64,000 bases of DNA, taken from Halichondria panicea (lineage: Eukaryota; Porifera; Demospongiae; Suberitida; Halichondriidae). The notes under the pieces were generated by a model. It was not told the origin of the DNA. It worked only from the letters and a program-made list of their open reading frames with translations, and ran no database searches. Within the stretch, counting starts at the first letter, position 1. Each line of letters begins with the position of its first letter. The translations under genes and the position numbers were made by a program. The stretch lies in the NCBI RefSeq assembly GCF_963675165.1, contig NC_087379.1, forward strand, positions 4,233,442 to 4,297,441, in the 5' to 3' direction. Shown in pieces: positions 1-11,164 of the stretch.

Positions 1-417
1 TCTTTGAAGTAGTGGTGTGCTATTACTGTGCATTGAAAATGCTGTATTGAATATTCCTGGCAACTTGGCTCCAGTCTTCTAAATTACATGATGGAATGTG
101 TGATGCCTTAGGTCATATGGTTTCTATTGGTCAGTTCATTAGTGTGTGGTAGAATGGAATGCCAAATATGGAGTATGGTCTTACAGTTTAGTACATGGGC
201 ATTGTGTGGACTAGCAACTGTTCAGTATAATTATACAATGTTGTCAAAACATTAATGGCTCAGAGTAGTCACCAGTGTATAGAACAACATCCTGTATTGA
301 TTTAGTTGTCAGTGTTTCTAGCCTCTAAAAATGCTGCTATTGCAGTGCTCTCAAGTTAACAGTGACTTTTGGACTATTTGCTATACAGAAGTCTTAGTGA
401 GATAATTTTGTGAGATA
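1..417. other. 5' flank of the four-jointed-like gene, no gene seen
   Basis: AT-rich non-coding DNA with no long reading frame, repeat or RNA gene that I can recognise. The last part is presumably promoter and 5' untranslated region of the gene starting at 418. Confidence 0.4.
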
Positions 418-1500
418 ATGAGCTCAAATTTAAAGCTCTTCGGAATCCTTGAAGCAATGCTACTGGTTGCTCTTGTCTCTCTGAGTGACTACAGTGCAGT
501 GATTTGCAGTGAAATTTCTAAAGAAGACAGACAAGCTGTGTTTTGGGACAAAAACATTGATGATGAGCTCTCTCAGCGACATGTCTTCACGAGTAATGAG
601 TGGAATATTCTTAAGAAGAAGGCTCAAACACAGAATGTTGTCAAACTGGAGAGAGGGTGTGGGAGACCTAAAAACATGCTGGCAGTTCTAGAGGATGGCA
701 GCAAAGTTTGTTGCAGATACAGAGAGCACCAAATGAAAGAGCTGAGAGGAGAAATATACTCGTATTTCTTCAACAGACTCCTCAATTTGTGGAATGCACC
801 TCCAAGTGTTTTGGTTCTAGTTGAGTTCTCCAGTGAACAATGGAAACAGGTTGCTAAACAAGCACAGGATATCGGGTGGAAAGATAAATCACACATTGTA
901 ATGACGTTCTACGTTGATGATATTTCAGATGTATTCTTTCCAACCATACTAAAAGACAGGAGCTTAAATTTGACGATTGAGACTGTTCAGAAGGCATCAC
1001 TTTCTCGGAAGGAAATATTTCAACTTGCACAGTGGAGTGACTTTATACTCCACGACTTTATAATAGGGCACACAGATAGACTGTTTAACACTCTTTTCAA
1101 TCTCCAGTGGAATTCTAAGATGATGGACATGTCAGTGCATAACCTAAAGCAGACTAGCTCAGGGCAACTTGTACTGTTGGATAATGAATCCGGTTTCTGG
1201 ATGGGTTATTCGCTGCAAGAATGGGATCCAAAGAAGTACGAGTTCCAAGCTCATTTTCTCAATAGGCTATGCTTGTTCAGAGAAAGTACAGTGGAGAGAA
1301 TTAACCATTTCACAACTCTGAATGATAACTCAAACACTGCTGATGAATTTCTGGAACATTTTATCGATAGTCATGATCATTTTTCATTCAGCACACTTCC
1401 AAAACTAACCGAAGCTTTTCGGTACGAATTTGTGATTAGAATATCAACTGTGCTCAATCACATACAGTCTTGCACCAAGAACCAGCACCACAGTCACTAA
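418..1500 (+). CDS. Four-jointed / FJX1-like secretory-pathway kinase
   Basis: A 360-aa single-exon frame. The N-terminus (residues 1-31) is a hydrophobic signal peptide or signal anchor, as expected for a Golgi or secreted protein. The body fits the four-jointed branch of the FAM20-type kinase family. A Gly/Cys-rich start (LERGCGRPKNM, about residue 77) is followed by a conserved block with RGEIYSYFFNRLL. A catalytic-loop-like HDFIIGHTDRL lies near residue 215, and LLDNESGFWMGY near 254 carries the DNE motif of this family. The C-terminus has NRLCLFRESTVERI and a late Cys. In flies the family phosphorylates cadherin repeats of Fat and Dachsous in the Golgi; that role here is inference. Length is slightly below vertebrate FJX1 (about 437 aa), mostly from a shorter N-terminus. 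No introns or frame breaks are seen. Family assignment is fairly sure; substrate is unknown. Confidence 0.8.
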   Translation: MSSNLKLFGILEAMLLVALVSLSDYSAVICSEISKEDRQAVFWDKNIDDELSQRHVFTSNEWNILKKKAQTQNVVKLERGCGRPKNMLAVLEDGSKVCCRYREHQMKELRGEIYSYFFNRLLNLWNAPPSVLVLVEFSSEQWKQVAKQAQDIGWKDKSHIVMTFYVDDISDVFFPTILKDRSLNLTIETVQKASLSRKEIFQLAQWSDFILHDFIIGHTDRLFNTLFNLQWNSKMMDMSVHNLKQTSSGQLVLLDNESGFWMGYSLQEWDPKKYEFQAHFLNRLCLFRESTVERINHFTTLNDNSNTADEFLEHFIDSHDHFSFSTLPKLTEAFRYEFVIRISTVLNHIQSCTKNQHHSH

Positions 1501-1898
1501 TATATGTTCAACCACTTTTGTGTCTTTCAATTTCACTTTTTTATTTGCATTGACCCTTTACCACATCACTTGGCATATCATCAACAGACAAGTTTGTTCC
1601 TCCATGATTTTGCAGGTCGTTAGTGATAATTATACCAGCTGTAACTATAGTGGCCTCTTATCTCCTATAAATGTTCACTGAAGCATGTAAAGGGTCATGC
1701 AATACAGCAAGAGTATGTGAACACTAAATGGAACAAAGATTTTGAGCTAGCTAATGACAGCAGTACATTGTTATTTACACAATGTGTTTCTTCGAAATAA
1801 GGCACCCCACAAGATATGGTACGTAATTAGAGGCACCTTAATTGAAGAAGTGGTGGTAATATCCGATAATAGTTTTTGAAGAAAAAAAAAGCTATAAT

Positions 1899-2291
1899 TA
1901 CCGTATAGCGCGAAATTTTTGAGGCACTTAAATTATGGAATGGCTACTAAAAGCATTTCGTTGAATAAACGTCGTAGGTTGACTGCTTACCGGAAGCCAC
2001 ACCTTTAATCTTTGCATGTTGTAGCAGATGCAGTGGAACCTCTGTTAACAACCACCTCCGAATAAAGGCCAGTTGCTATATAACGGCCAGGCATCCAGGT
2101 CCCAAAAGAACAGTTTGTGTACAAAACAACCCCTCAACAAAGGCCACCTCTGTATAAAGGCCAAAACATTGTTCCCCAAAGGTGTCCGTTATAGAGGGGT
2201 TCCACTGTAATTAAAGAACAATTTTTGTGGAATTAATTATTGCTAACCCAGGAAAACAGCGAAAAAAATTAAAATTTTGCGCTATACGGTA
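1899..2291. mobile_element. MITE with CCGTATAGCGCGAAATTT termini
   Basis: Begins TACCGTATAGCGCGAAATTTTT and ends in the inverse (AAATTTTGCGCTATACGGTA). The interior (GAGGCACTTAAATT, AAAGCATTTCGTTGAATAAA, GGAAGCCACACCTTTAA) recurs at 4727-4870, 51854-52092 and 52600-52700, so this is a dispersed non-coding family. It is interrupted by a second element at 2031-2207. No coding capacity. Confidence 0.75.
2031..2207. mobile_element. Pogo/Tigger-like MITE nested in the 1899 MITE
   Basis: Termini CAGTGGAACCTCTGTTA and GAGGGGTTCCACTG are inverted repeats of the pogo/Tigger type. The interior has diverged repeats such as CAACAAAGGCCACCTCTGTATAAAGGCC. The right flank is TA; the left TA expected for a mariner-type target is not intact. 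A related internal stretch recurs near 14100-14190. Confidence 0.6.
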
Positions 2292-3110
2292 TGCTGGTAA
2301 ATGGTGTAAGGGTTAACCCCCTTGTCCGGTTGTATGCCTCCCAAGTATCTATATATACTAGTAAGTATCTTAATAGGTCTGTGATGTACAGTTAAAGTTT
2401 GTATCTCTCCTCTAGGAGGCTATACTAATAATAGCTTTGAAGGCTAATTGTGTTCCGCGGGTCTTCAAAACACCTGCATTTATGAGCATCTATATTGGCA
2501 AGAGTATATGATAGAGAAGAGAGTATCGAACGTAGGCATACTGTACATCAGATGTATGTGGAAAGTAACGTGACTTCCTGTATCTGTCACAACCTTCGAA
2601 CGTCATGCTAAAAAGCTTTGAACTACAGATCATCACACTAAAAAGCGTGCAAATGGAGCGATCGTCATGCTAAAAAGCTTCAAGCGACAGACAGACAGTC
2701 AGACGGATATTCGGTCGCTGAGCTTTTCTCTACAGTACTCGAAACTATGGGACTTGCCTCAGGGCTCGCCCCAATTACCTACATCTATGCAAGTGGTTTC
2801 TATGCTGGTTTTCTATATGCAGAAAATGGTCAATTTTCACATTGCAAATGTTTTTGTGGGTCTTTATATCTATGATTAATTGCAGAAAAGATGGGCAAGG
2901 CTGAAGTTTAGAAGCCCTGCCCATTTTCTCGGCAAGCTCCTGGGGGGGGGGGAGTTCTGGGCAACCAGTAGTAGATAATGATCTCGGGCCTTTAGGCCCT
3001 TGACCACAATCTACTACCGGGCCAATAAACAGCTTGTCGCACTCATAGCCATGTAATAACTATTACATACCCGTGCATGATATCATGCCCATAATTATAT
3101 AGAATATTCA
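2292..3110. other. Non-coding stretch with short repeats
   Basis: No convincing gene. About 55 bp at 2532-2587 are an inverted copy of 4434-4492, so near-matching inverted repeats flank the SPOP-like gene. The part at 2885-2960 (CCTGCCCATTTTCTC, then a G-run and TTCTGGGCAACC) resembles in inverse the inside of the element at 30236-30828, suggesting a decayed relative. Confidence 0.4.
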
Positions 3111-3183
3111 TAGGATGTGGGGTAGAAACCCACACAGACCTAGATGCAGCCTTTCTGATCATGTGATTTATATAGCATTGAAA

Positions 3184-4144
3184 ATGGCGACATCTGCTCT
3201 AAACGTTGTACAAGAAAGATTTTGTCATGAGTCCCAAGAGTCCATGTATATGTTCTCAAATAATCGCACTATCAAGTGGATAGCAAGCTACAACTCCAAT
3301 AGATTACACCTTAGCTTGCTCAGTGGAGCTGCATCTGCCAAAGTGTGCTATTTTGTCTATGTTGATCAGTATATAGAACATGAGAAAACAACTCATGTCT
3401 CTTCTGGAGTGGCTACATTACAAAAAGGTGTCTCTGCTAACCTTGAAATGTGGTTTCACAAGTCTGAAAGACCTGAGAATTATAATCGTCGTAAAAATTA
3501 CTCCACTGCTATAACTTTCATCAATTTATGCATCTTATCCCTGAACCCAGTAGTTGAAATTCCCCATGAGTCAACTCTTTCTGCTGTTTTATCTTCTACA
3601 CTGGATGATGAGGAAGGCCCGAATGATGTCATACTGTACTTTGGTCCAGAGAAGGAGCTTGTAAAGGCAAGCAAGTTCATGCTTATGGCTCGATCACCCG
3701 TTTTCAAGAAAATGTTCGAAATCGATATGAAAGAAGCAGAATCGAATCGAGGACATTACAGAAGTTGTTGGAAAAGAAATGATCACGTACATCTATACGG
3801 ACAAGGCACCAAACATTAAAGGCATGGTAGAAGAATTGTGGTTTGCAGCTGACAAGTACGAACTACCAGGTTTGAAAGCACTTTGCGAGAATGAGATTGT
3901 TATACAACTCAATACTGACAATGCGGCACACTTCCTTCTTTTAGCGGGCCGCTACTGTTGTAATGAAAAGTTCAAGGACTATGTACTGTCCTTCATCACT
4001 ACAGACAAGGACACTTGCTCGAAAGTGATGAAGTCTGAGGAGTGGAAAGAAGTGAAGAAATTTCCCGATTTAGCATTTGCTGTGAGCGACACGTTTTTTG
4101 GTGTTCCTGCTGAATCAGCAGCAAAACGAGCAAAGTGTGACTAG
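3184..4144 (+). pseudogene. SPOP-like (MATH/BTB) gene with an internal frameshift
   Basis: Two overlapping frames together look like a speckle-type POZ protein, a substrate adaptor of cullin-3 ubiquitin ligases. The first frame (open from 3115, good ATG context at 3184) has a weak MATH-like region. It is followed by the start of a BTB domain with NDVILYFGPEKELVKASKFM and MARSPVFKKMFE. Near 3735-3750, beside a short AATCG tandem, the frame is lost. The second frame (to 4144) continues the BTB fold (MITYIYTDKAPNIKGMVEEL, LWFAADKYELPGLKALCENE) and a BACK-like helix region. A one-base indel explains it. Either the gene is dead or the read has an error; the remaining BTB sequence is well conserved, so decay would be recent. 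The MATH half is too diverged for certainty. Confidence 0.65.
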
Positions 4145-5172
4145 AATTGTAATATCCTGCTTGAATTGAAACAGTATTGTAGTCTAAAAAAATTCTGATT
4201 CTAGATTAAGCAGTTGTGCTGCGTATGACTGTTTTGAGTTATATACAACTGTATTTCTGTACTTTATAGCCATGGATGTGAAACCAAACGCATTTTATAT
4301 GAGCAGTGATTCGCATGCACATCGCTATATATAGAGAGAGTATTGAACGGAGGCATACAGTAACTGTGTTATGTGATACGTTACATCACTCACACTTGGA
4401 TTGGTCAGTGTGAAAATTCCAAGCCCACCCATGATAGATACAGGAAGTCACGTTACTCTCCACATACATCTGATGCATGGTATGCCTACGTAATTTATAC
4501 CGTTATAGCAGCAAATTTTTGCTATTAGGCTTCAGAGTCCTCTCAGCAGAAATTTGCGTGAGGTTTTAATAACGTTTCAATGCCAGGAAACCACACCCAC
4601 TAATAGGCAATAGCTTTGCATGTAAAATACCGGTGCATGGGAGTTTATCCCCGTTTTAATTTCTGCTCCGCCTTCGAAAAACACAACATTTTGCAACTCA
4701 CAAAAATGTCCCGCTATAATCTTGGTATATTGTATAGTGCGAATTTTTTTGAGGCACTTAAATTTTTTGGAATGGCCTCTAAAAGCATTTCGTTGAATAA
4801 ATGTTGTTGAGTTGACTGCTTACTGGAAGCACTCCCAGGCCGTGCCTTCAACTTCCCACGTTATAGCAAATTAAAAAACAATTTTCGTGAAATTAATTAT
4901 GGTGTAGGATTGCTAACCCAACCAACCAACCACACATACACATGCACAAGCACAGGCTCAAGTCCATACGTTTTCAGAAGTGTGTGTAATAGTTTTTAAA
5001 TTAGTACTTTCAATGTTATTGTAATAACCATGCAAGGTGTTTTGCAAGCATTCCCTTTGATTGAATATATAGTTTTTAATAAACTTTGTTCGCTTTCACT
5101 ATCACTTTCGATGAAAAGTAGAACTGTGTACATTTAGTCGTATAAATCATCAGTTGCATGCAGTATAGGTAG
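4145..5172. repeat. MITE remnants between genes
   Basis: 4319-4497 is a short inverted-repeat-like segment whose right half is an inverted copy of 2532-2587. 4727-4905 repeats the interior of the CCGTATAGCGCG MITE (GTATAGTGCGAATTTTTTTGAGGCACTTAAA, AAAGCATTTCGTTGAATAAA), without clean termini. No gene is seen; the short frame at 4616-4810 lies in this repeat DNA. Confidence 0.5.
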
Positions 5173-8100
5173 TTGCTTGACATACTTTTTAAGATGAGAA
5201 TCACTGAAATATTAGTTATTTTTGTCTGCTTCAAGTCCATAGGTTCCTATGAAGCGTTTGTTGACAAAAAAGGAAGATGTGAGACAGCATGTCTGTACAA
5301 TCCTTCACTGCAATCTCCATGCTGCAGTATAGAATATGTTGCAAGTGAGTATGGCTCGAATGTTTCAAATCTCACCATACATTTGCCCCGAAAGAATATC
5401 AACATAGGCCAACTTGTTTTTTTTCACAACATTAACTACTTGTCGATTATTGGATACTCGAAAAAATCAACACTGAGGTGTAGTAAGTTCACTTACACAA
5501 ATAATAGTAAGAGATCCTTAGATTCAGGACTACGATTTGTGAATGTCAAATTTTTAAAGATATCCAATGTAAAGATATCTGACTGCGGAGCTAAGCATTT
5601 TTCTGTTAATGGCATTGCTATCAAGGCAGCATTTGCGATAGTTAACTGCAGTGGTGTTCTATTAGTCAATATTGAATTACGCAATAGCATTGGAACTGCA
5701 CTTTTCATTGAGAACACATCAGGAAATGTTTCTTTGATAAATATGTCAGTTATAGATTTAACTATAAAAAATAAAAAAATAAAAGTTAAACCAGCCACCT
5801 CTTTTGCTAAAGGAGTATTCATTTATAGCAATACATCGGCCAATAGTGCCCACTATATGATTAAAAACAGCCAGTTTGTCAATCTTACAACACCAACATA
5901 CAAGAGCTACGATGTTAGAAGTGTAGTTGATACAACTGATTGGCTAGGGTATGGGTTGGGAGGTGGGCTCTCGCTCGTATTCGATGGCGATTCCATGCAA
6001 ACTGCTGTTTCAGTGATCAACTGTACATTTAAAAATAATTTTGCTCCATGGGGAGCTGGTATGTACATCAGGTTCCAAAAAAATGCTTCTTTTAACTCAG
6101 TATCTATAGTTAACTCTATTTTTGAAAACTGCACGGCTCTAACTGCTGGCGGAGGTTTAGTAGTTTGCCTAGCAAAACGAATATGTAAAGGAAATACAGT
6201 TTACGTTCATAATTCGACCTTTAAAGGTAATACAGCAAAATTCGGAGCAGGTACATTCATTTGTGCTCTTCATAATAACTTTGCAAGACGTGAAACGGAT
6301 GTTTTCATTAAATTCCACAATTGTAGCTGGATAGAAAACACTGCTAAATACAGTCCAGCAGTCGATATCTCGCCCACACGATTTGATCATCATAGTAATG
6401 GAGCACTGCCTCTTCCTGTTTTTGAAAACTGCCATTTCACTCGAAATATGATAACTTCTTATAAAAGGACAGCAGAAACTAAATCAAATTTTGTTTTGTC
6501 AGGTGTATTCGTAATAACCAAGTTTACTGTTAAATTCTCTGGTATCATCTCCTTTGATAGTAACTTCTATACAGCCTTGTTGATAAACTCGGGACAAATT
6601 GTGTTTCAAGAAAATGCTCATATCAACTTTATAAACAACACAGGAATCCGTGGAGGTGCGATATCATTGAATGGCTTTTCATCCATTTTGATTAATGACA
6701 ATTCTACTGTCAATTTTTTAAACAATAGCGCTACAGAATATGGTGGTGCTATATTCTACTACCCTATTGAGCAACGAGAATTTTTTGAAGGTCGAGTGTG
6801 TTTCTTAAAGTACAGTGGTATCCCCAACACACCAGTTGAAAATAGAAACATAATTTTTGTGTTTTCTGGTAACTCTGCTTCCATAAGTGGTAGTTCAATT
6901 TACTCAACATCATTCTTCTCCTGTTACTATAGTTACAGAGGTCATATTGGAACACATAATGTTTCAGAGTTCTTTGAAGAAATTGGTGATTTTTCCTTTG
7001 AAAATGCAAGTAACATAGCTCCATTCTTAGGAACAGCAGAACATCAAATTACGAATATGGACAGAAGAAACCAGTTTTTATTTACACTACCTGGAATGCC
7101 ACTACCTTTACCTATTGTTGTTTACGATGAATTAAAACAAGATGTGAGGTCAGAGTTCTTTACTCGCGTGAAGAAATTATCTAATGCCACAGCTTTCATT
7201 AATAACCCCTATACTGTAAATAAAACTGTTGTCTTATATGGTACACCTAATGAGAATACAAGTTTAATAATTTCAAGTCAACATACATATCGAAGCATTC
7301 AGTATGAGATAGATATTGTACTGCTTCCCTGTTCACCAGGATATTACCACGACACAGTAAAACTCTCTTGTCAATGTTCTTATCGAAACAAATTCAAACT
7401 GTACATTGGAATAAAGAAATGCAACGACAATAATTTCACAGCTGTTATTCAGAAAGGCTATTGGGCTGGATACCACGACCATAGCGATGAACTGTACACA
7501 GCTCACTGTCCATTCGAATTTTGTGTTCTGAATAACTTAGTAGATGCAGAACATTCCTTACCAAATTCAAGCAAAGCTTTAAGCACATTTATGTGTGGAT
7601 CAACTAGACGTGGTGTGCTCTGTGGGAAATGTGAGAAAGGGTTTTCAACGTATTACCATTCAAGAAAGTTTTCTTGCGGCCGAAGCGAAAATTGTTCATA
7701 TGGAATGATTCTGTTCATATTGTCAGAACTTTTGCCTGTCTTAATTTTTTTCACAATAGTGGTTATATTTGATATAAGTTTTTCTTCTGGTGCAAGAAGC
7801 GGCTTCATTTTTTTCTGTCAAATGGTGACAATCTTACCATCAGAGTTCATTACAATCACCAGTGGCCAGCCTCATGAGTATCTTACAGTTGGCTACAAAT
7901 TTATCTACGGTATCTTCAATATTGATTTCTTTTCAATAGAATCTTTATCCTTCTGTCTTTTCAAGAATGCTACAGTAATGGATGCTTTAGCGTTCAAGTA
8001 CATTACATCACTGTTTGCTCTAGTCCTTGTGCTACTGTTGACTATTGGCTTTAACTATTGTAGTTGCTTTGATAAACTCTGCGGTGCATTAAAGAAAAAA

Positions 8101-9009
8101 ATTGCCACAAAAGAAACCGTACTTCATGGCTTGTCGGCGTTTCTGGTGATTTGCTATGCTGAGTGTGTCCGAGTCTCATTTTTCATTTTGAGAGTGAAGA
8201 TATTGAAAGGAGCTGGTGAAGTAAGTGGTCCATATGTGGCTTTTTATGGAGGGGTTAACTACTTTGAAGGTAGTCACCTTTTGTATGTTATTCCAGCAGT
8301 AATTACTTTGGGAACAATAGCTTTTTTCCCACCAATGCTCCTACTCTTTTATCCATCTACACTGAAACTGCTAAAGCTGTGTAAGCTGAGTGAGCATAGG
8401 CTTGTATTACGTACTCTCAGAATAACCCGAATCAATGCACTCATGCCTATGTTTGATGTTTTTCAAGGATGTTTCAGGGACAACTACAGATTTTTTGCTG
8501 GATTGTATTTCCTCTACCGAGTTGGCCTGCTAGTCCCCTACTCATTCAGCCAGAATCTTTTTGAATGTGCTGTTGTTACAGAACTAGTTCTTGTAATCAT
8601 ACTAGGTCTTCATTCTGCTGCCCACCCTTACAAGGAGAAAAGATACAATGTCACTGATAGCCTGCTTTTTTTAAATCTGGCAATTATCAATGGAATATCG
8701 ATTTTGTTGAAGCTAAAAATGTCCGAGTCACCAGATTCTTTTGAAAACAACTTCATGCTAAAAAGTGTTTTGTACATTCAATTGTTATTCATATACTTGC
8801 CAGTGTTCATCTTGGGTTTGCAGTATGTTAGAAAGCTTTTACGGTATTGTCAGCAAAAGATAAAAAAGCCACAAAATGACGATCTGAGTGATGAATTGGA
8901 TATATTGGATTACCTGGAATATCGCGATGAAAGAACGGCGGAAAATGATGATGCAGCTGAAACGGAGCTAGGTTATGACAAAGGAGCACAAGATTCACAT
9001 TCACTTTAA
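5173..9009 (+). CDS. Large beta-helix ectodomain protein with multi-pass membrane C-terminus
   Basis: An intact 1278-aa intronless frame. The start may be Met 1 or Met 8 (MRITEILVIFVCFKSIGSYE), the latter leaving a clean signal peptide. Residues about 70-640 are rich in Asn, Ser and N-glycosylation sites. They show repeated turn-like units (FKNNFAPWGAGMY, FENCTALTAGGGLVV, FKGNTAKFGAGTF, NFLNNSATEYGGAIFY), typical of right-handed parallel beta-helix proteins similar to Chlamydia polymorphic outer-membrane proteins. A Cys-rich stalk follows (about 715-855: CSPGYYHDT, GVLCGKCEKGFSTYY). From about 860 to 1235 there are roughly eight or nine hydrophobic segments. The tail is acidic (DDLSDELDILDYLEYRDERT) and cytosolic if the signal peptide holds. 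I associate this architecture with uncharacterised sponge proteins. Function is unknown; a large adhesive or receptor-like surface protein is a guess from architecture. Confidence 0.75.
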   Translation: MLDILFKMRITEILVIFVCFKSIGSYEAFVDKKGRCETACLYNPSLQSPCCSIEYVASEYGSNVSNLTIHLPRKNINIGQLVFFHNINYLSIIGYSKKSTLRCSKFTYTNNSKRSLDSGLRFVNVKFLKISNVKISDCGAKHFSVNGIAIKAAFAIVNCSGVLLVNIELRNSIGTALFIENTSGNVSLINMSVIDLTIKNKKIKVKPATSFAKGVFIYSNTSANSAHYMIKNSQFVNLTTPTYKSYDVRSVVDTTDWLGYGLGGGLSLVFDGDSMQTAVSVINCTFKNNFAPWGAGMYIRFQKNASFNSVSIVNSIFENCTALTAGGGLVVCLAKRICKGNTVYVHNSTFKGNTAKFGAGTFICALHNNFARRETDVFIKFHNCSWIENTAKYSPAVDISPTRFDHHSNGALPLPVFENCHFTRNMITSYKRTAETKSNFVLSGVFVITKFTVKFSGIISFDSNFYTALLINSGQIVFQENAHINFINNTGIRGGAISLNGFSSILINDNSTVNFLNNSATEYGGAIFYYPIEQREFFEGRVCFLKYSGIPNTPVENRNIIFVFSGNSASISGSSIYSTSFFSCYYSYRGHIGTHNVSEFFEEIGDFSFENASNIAPFLGTAEHQITNMDRRNQFLFTLPGMPLPLPIVVYDELKQDVRSEFFTRVKKLSNATAFINNPYTVNKTVVLYGTPNENTSLIISSQHTYRSIQYEIDIVLLPCSPGYYHDTVKLSCQCSYRNKFKLYIGIKKCNDNNFTAVIQKGYWAGYHDHSDELYTAHCPFEFCVLNNLVDAEHSLPNSSKALSTFMCGSTRRGVLCGKCEKGFSTYYHSRKFSCGRSENCSYGMILFILSELLPVLIFFTIVVIFDISFSSGARSGFIFFCQMVTILPSEFITITSGQPHEYLTVGYKFIYGIFNIDFFSIESLSFCLFKNATVMDALAFKYITSLFALVLVLLLTIGFNYCSCFDKLCGALKKKIATKETVLHGLSAFLVICYAECVRVSFFILRVKILKGAGEVSGPYVAFYGGVNYFEGSHLLYVIPAVITLGTIAFFPPMLLLFYPSTLKLLKLCKLSEHRLVLRTLRITRINALMPMFDVFQGCFRDNYRFFAGLYFLYRVGLLVPYSFSQNLFECAVVTELVLVIILGLHSAAHPYKEKRYNVTDSLLFLNLAIINGISILLKLKMSESPDSFENNFMLKSVLYIQLLFIYLPVFILGLQYVRKLLRYCQQKIKKPQNDDLSDELDILDYLEYRDERTAENDDAAETELGYDKGAQDSHSL

Positions 9010-9933
9010 GAAACATGCACACAATAATGTATATTGCCATAATTATTGCGTAATTATACACAATTGTTAGATACATGTACTGTTATACAAACATGTTGAG
9101 TCTTTTTTGTATATGCAAATCTGACAAATATAATTACAGATGTGTAGAGATTGTTGAGATACACTGATACTTTAAATGGCTGAGGTTCCAGTTAACCACT
9201 CATCTAAAGGGGAGAAAAGTCAAATTAATATGCTAACCACATTTCTTTAGGCATTATTTCAAGGTTAATATATATAATGTGTTTTACCTTATCTCATGCA
9301 TGCAGAGCAATCCCGCCTGAGTATTAGGTTCGAGCAAGCGTGTGGAGAGGCTGTTCCACTCAGTTTGATCTTGCATTCCAGATGAGATGTTGTGTGAGAA
9401 CTGGTGTTCTGTCTAAAGTGAGCTGTTACCCTTGGAAGAGTGGCAGATTCTGTGTAGCTCTCGGGGCTCTCAAGTCTGGATCGAGGAATCTGGGTGTGTG
9501 TGTGCATATTATAGCGGTCTTCATTAATACCACAATTTTATTCCGGAACAAGTGCTCAGTAGAGCATTCACCCCGTGCGTTGAGCTTCATCGCACATGCA
9601 GCGGCAAAACAGATAAGATAAACCGTTATGCATGGAAATGATCGTGAATCGGGAATGATCGTGAATATACTATAAAGCAACGGTTAGTATATTTTTGGAA
9701 GATTGCCTACATGTACGAGTTTCGACTATAAGTAGCCCATTATTTTTCAACCATTCTCTCTTTAGCAGTTAAAGCAGTCCACCCCCATGCAAGTGTCTAG
9801 TTTGCTCAAACAGCTCATTGTGTCCACACACACACCAATCACTCTACCCCTGCTGCACGCTGCGCACACCCGGGGTAACAAAAGGTTTAAAGAATTGATA
9901 TAATTTATAATTACATAGCTCTATTATATTAAT
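9010..9933. other. Intergenic DNA, no gene recognised
   Basis: Short frames at 9289-9680 occur on both strands with no family resemblance and no clear codon signal. I see no RNA gene or full repeat. Upstream of about 9060 this is probably the 3' untranslated region of the beta-helix gene. Confidence 0.35.
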
Positions 9934-10871
9934 TATGCCTCGAGGCGTAGCCGCATAAGGGATACGGTATGTATATACAGCTGACTGCATGTGTGTGTGT
10001 GTGTGTATTTCAGTTGTAACTGGCTCAACGGTTGCAATGCGACGAAAACTTGTTTTAGCAACGATTAGTCTAAACTAGTGTTCAAGCTGGCGCTGTGCTA
10101 ATGCCTCTCGCCATGTTTTTGCTTTCGCTTAAAAGTATTAGAGTGTTATATTAGTATTAAAGTTAGCTTATCTATATAAAGTCACTGAGAAGAAAAGACT
10201 TATTTACATGCATCTATTGTTGTATTATGTGGCTTACCAGGACCTCAAGAAAGAAGAAAATTGATTCTTCCAGGATCTGTAGTTCAGTGTATATAATATC
10301 TACGAAGAAAAGACCTGTGTACATGCATATTGTTATCTATATTGTTATATGGTAGTGTTTTGTGGCTTACCAGGCCCTCAAGACAAAGATGATTCTGCCA
10401 GGAGGATCTTACGTGGGGAATGAGCGCGCATGCGCATTACATCCACAGGAATAATTAAAGGGTGTGTCCAAAGAGATCAATTTCACAAATGGCTACTGCT
10501 AGCTAGCTGTTTTAACAGATATTTTCTGAGTATTGTAGCTAACAAAAAGCTAGCGCTTTAGTGCAAGGCTAACTCATATGTTGAATAGAAAGTTTGTGCG
10601 GACAGATGATGCTATGAAAGATTCTGAAGAGACTGCAACAGCCTTCAATGTGAGTCAAACTAGCCATAACTCGAGAAAGAAGCTTTAGTTTGCTAATCCA
10701 CGAATCAAAATCCAAGAGAACGTGGCTAGAAGCCTATAGAAGCTGTTAGTTTTCGTTACATTGCAACCGTTGAGCAGTTATAGCTGGAATACACACACAG
10801 ACAGACAGACAGACAGACACACACACAGTCAGCTTTACCGTATCCCTCGTGCGGCTACGCCTCGAGGCATA
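9934..10871. mobile_element. TIR element C1 (TATGCCTCGAGGCGTAGCCGCA termini)
   Basis: The left end TATGCCTCGAGGCGTAGCCG and the right end are inverted copies for about 35 bp, followed on both sides by a (TG)n/(CA)n tract. Just inside each end is another inverted stretch (CTCAACGGTTGCAATGCGACG). If the element is counted as TTATGCC...GGCATAA, both flanks show TAA, a possible 3-bp target duplication. No coding capacity. A related copy begins at 28319, a lone right end sits at about 32904-32954, and a broken copy lies at 42957-45752. Confidence 0.75.
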
Positions 10872-10926
10872 ATAATACTGTTCGTCATGCATCAATGGCT
10901 AGCAAAATTATAGTCTACAGACAGTG

Positions 10927-11164
10927 CAGGGTTTCATCTGGTGGGGGGGCTGGGGTGAATCTTCCCCCCTAAAATGCTCATCCCCCCCCCCCCAATTTTT
11001 GTATAATAACATCATCACGTTAGTACTGTCTATGATGTGCAATACATAACTAGTGATGCACTAGCATGTAATAGGGGGTATGGTCAACACATGTGGGAGT
11101 GGCCAAACATTTTGCGGCGTGCATAAACCTTCCCCCCAAACTTTTAATCCTAGATGAAACCCTG
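10927..11164. mobile_element. Short TIR element with CAGGGTTTCATCT ends
   Basis: Starts CAGGGTTTCATCTGG and ends AGATGAAACCCTG, an inverted repeat of about 13 bp. Inside are paired C-runs and G-runs. I find no clear target duplication. It resembles small hAT-like MITEs but the superfamily is not proven. Confidence 0.5.
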
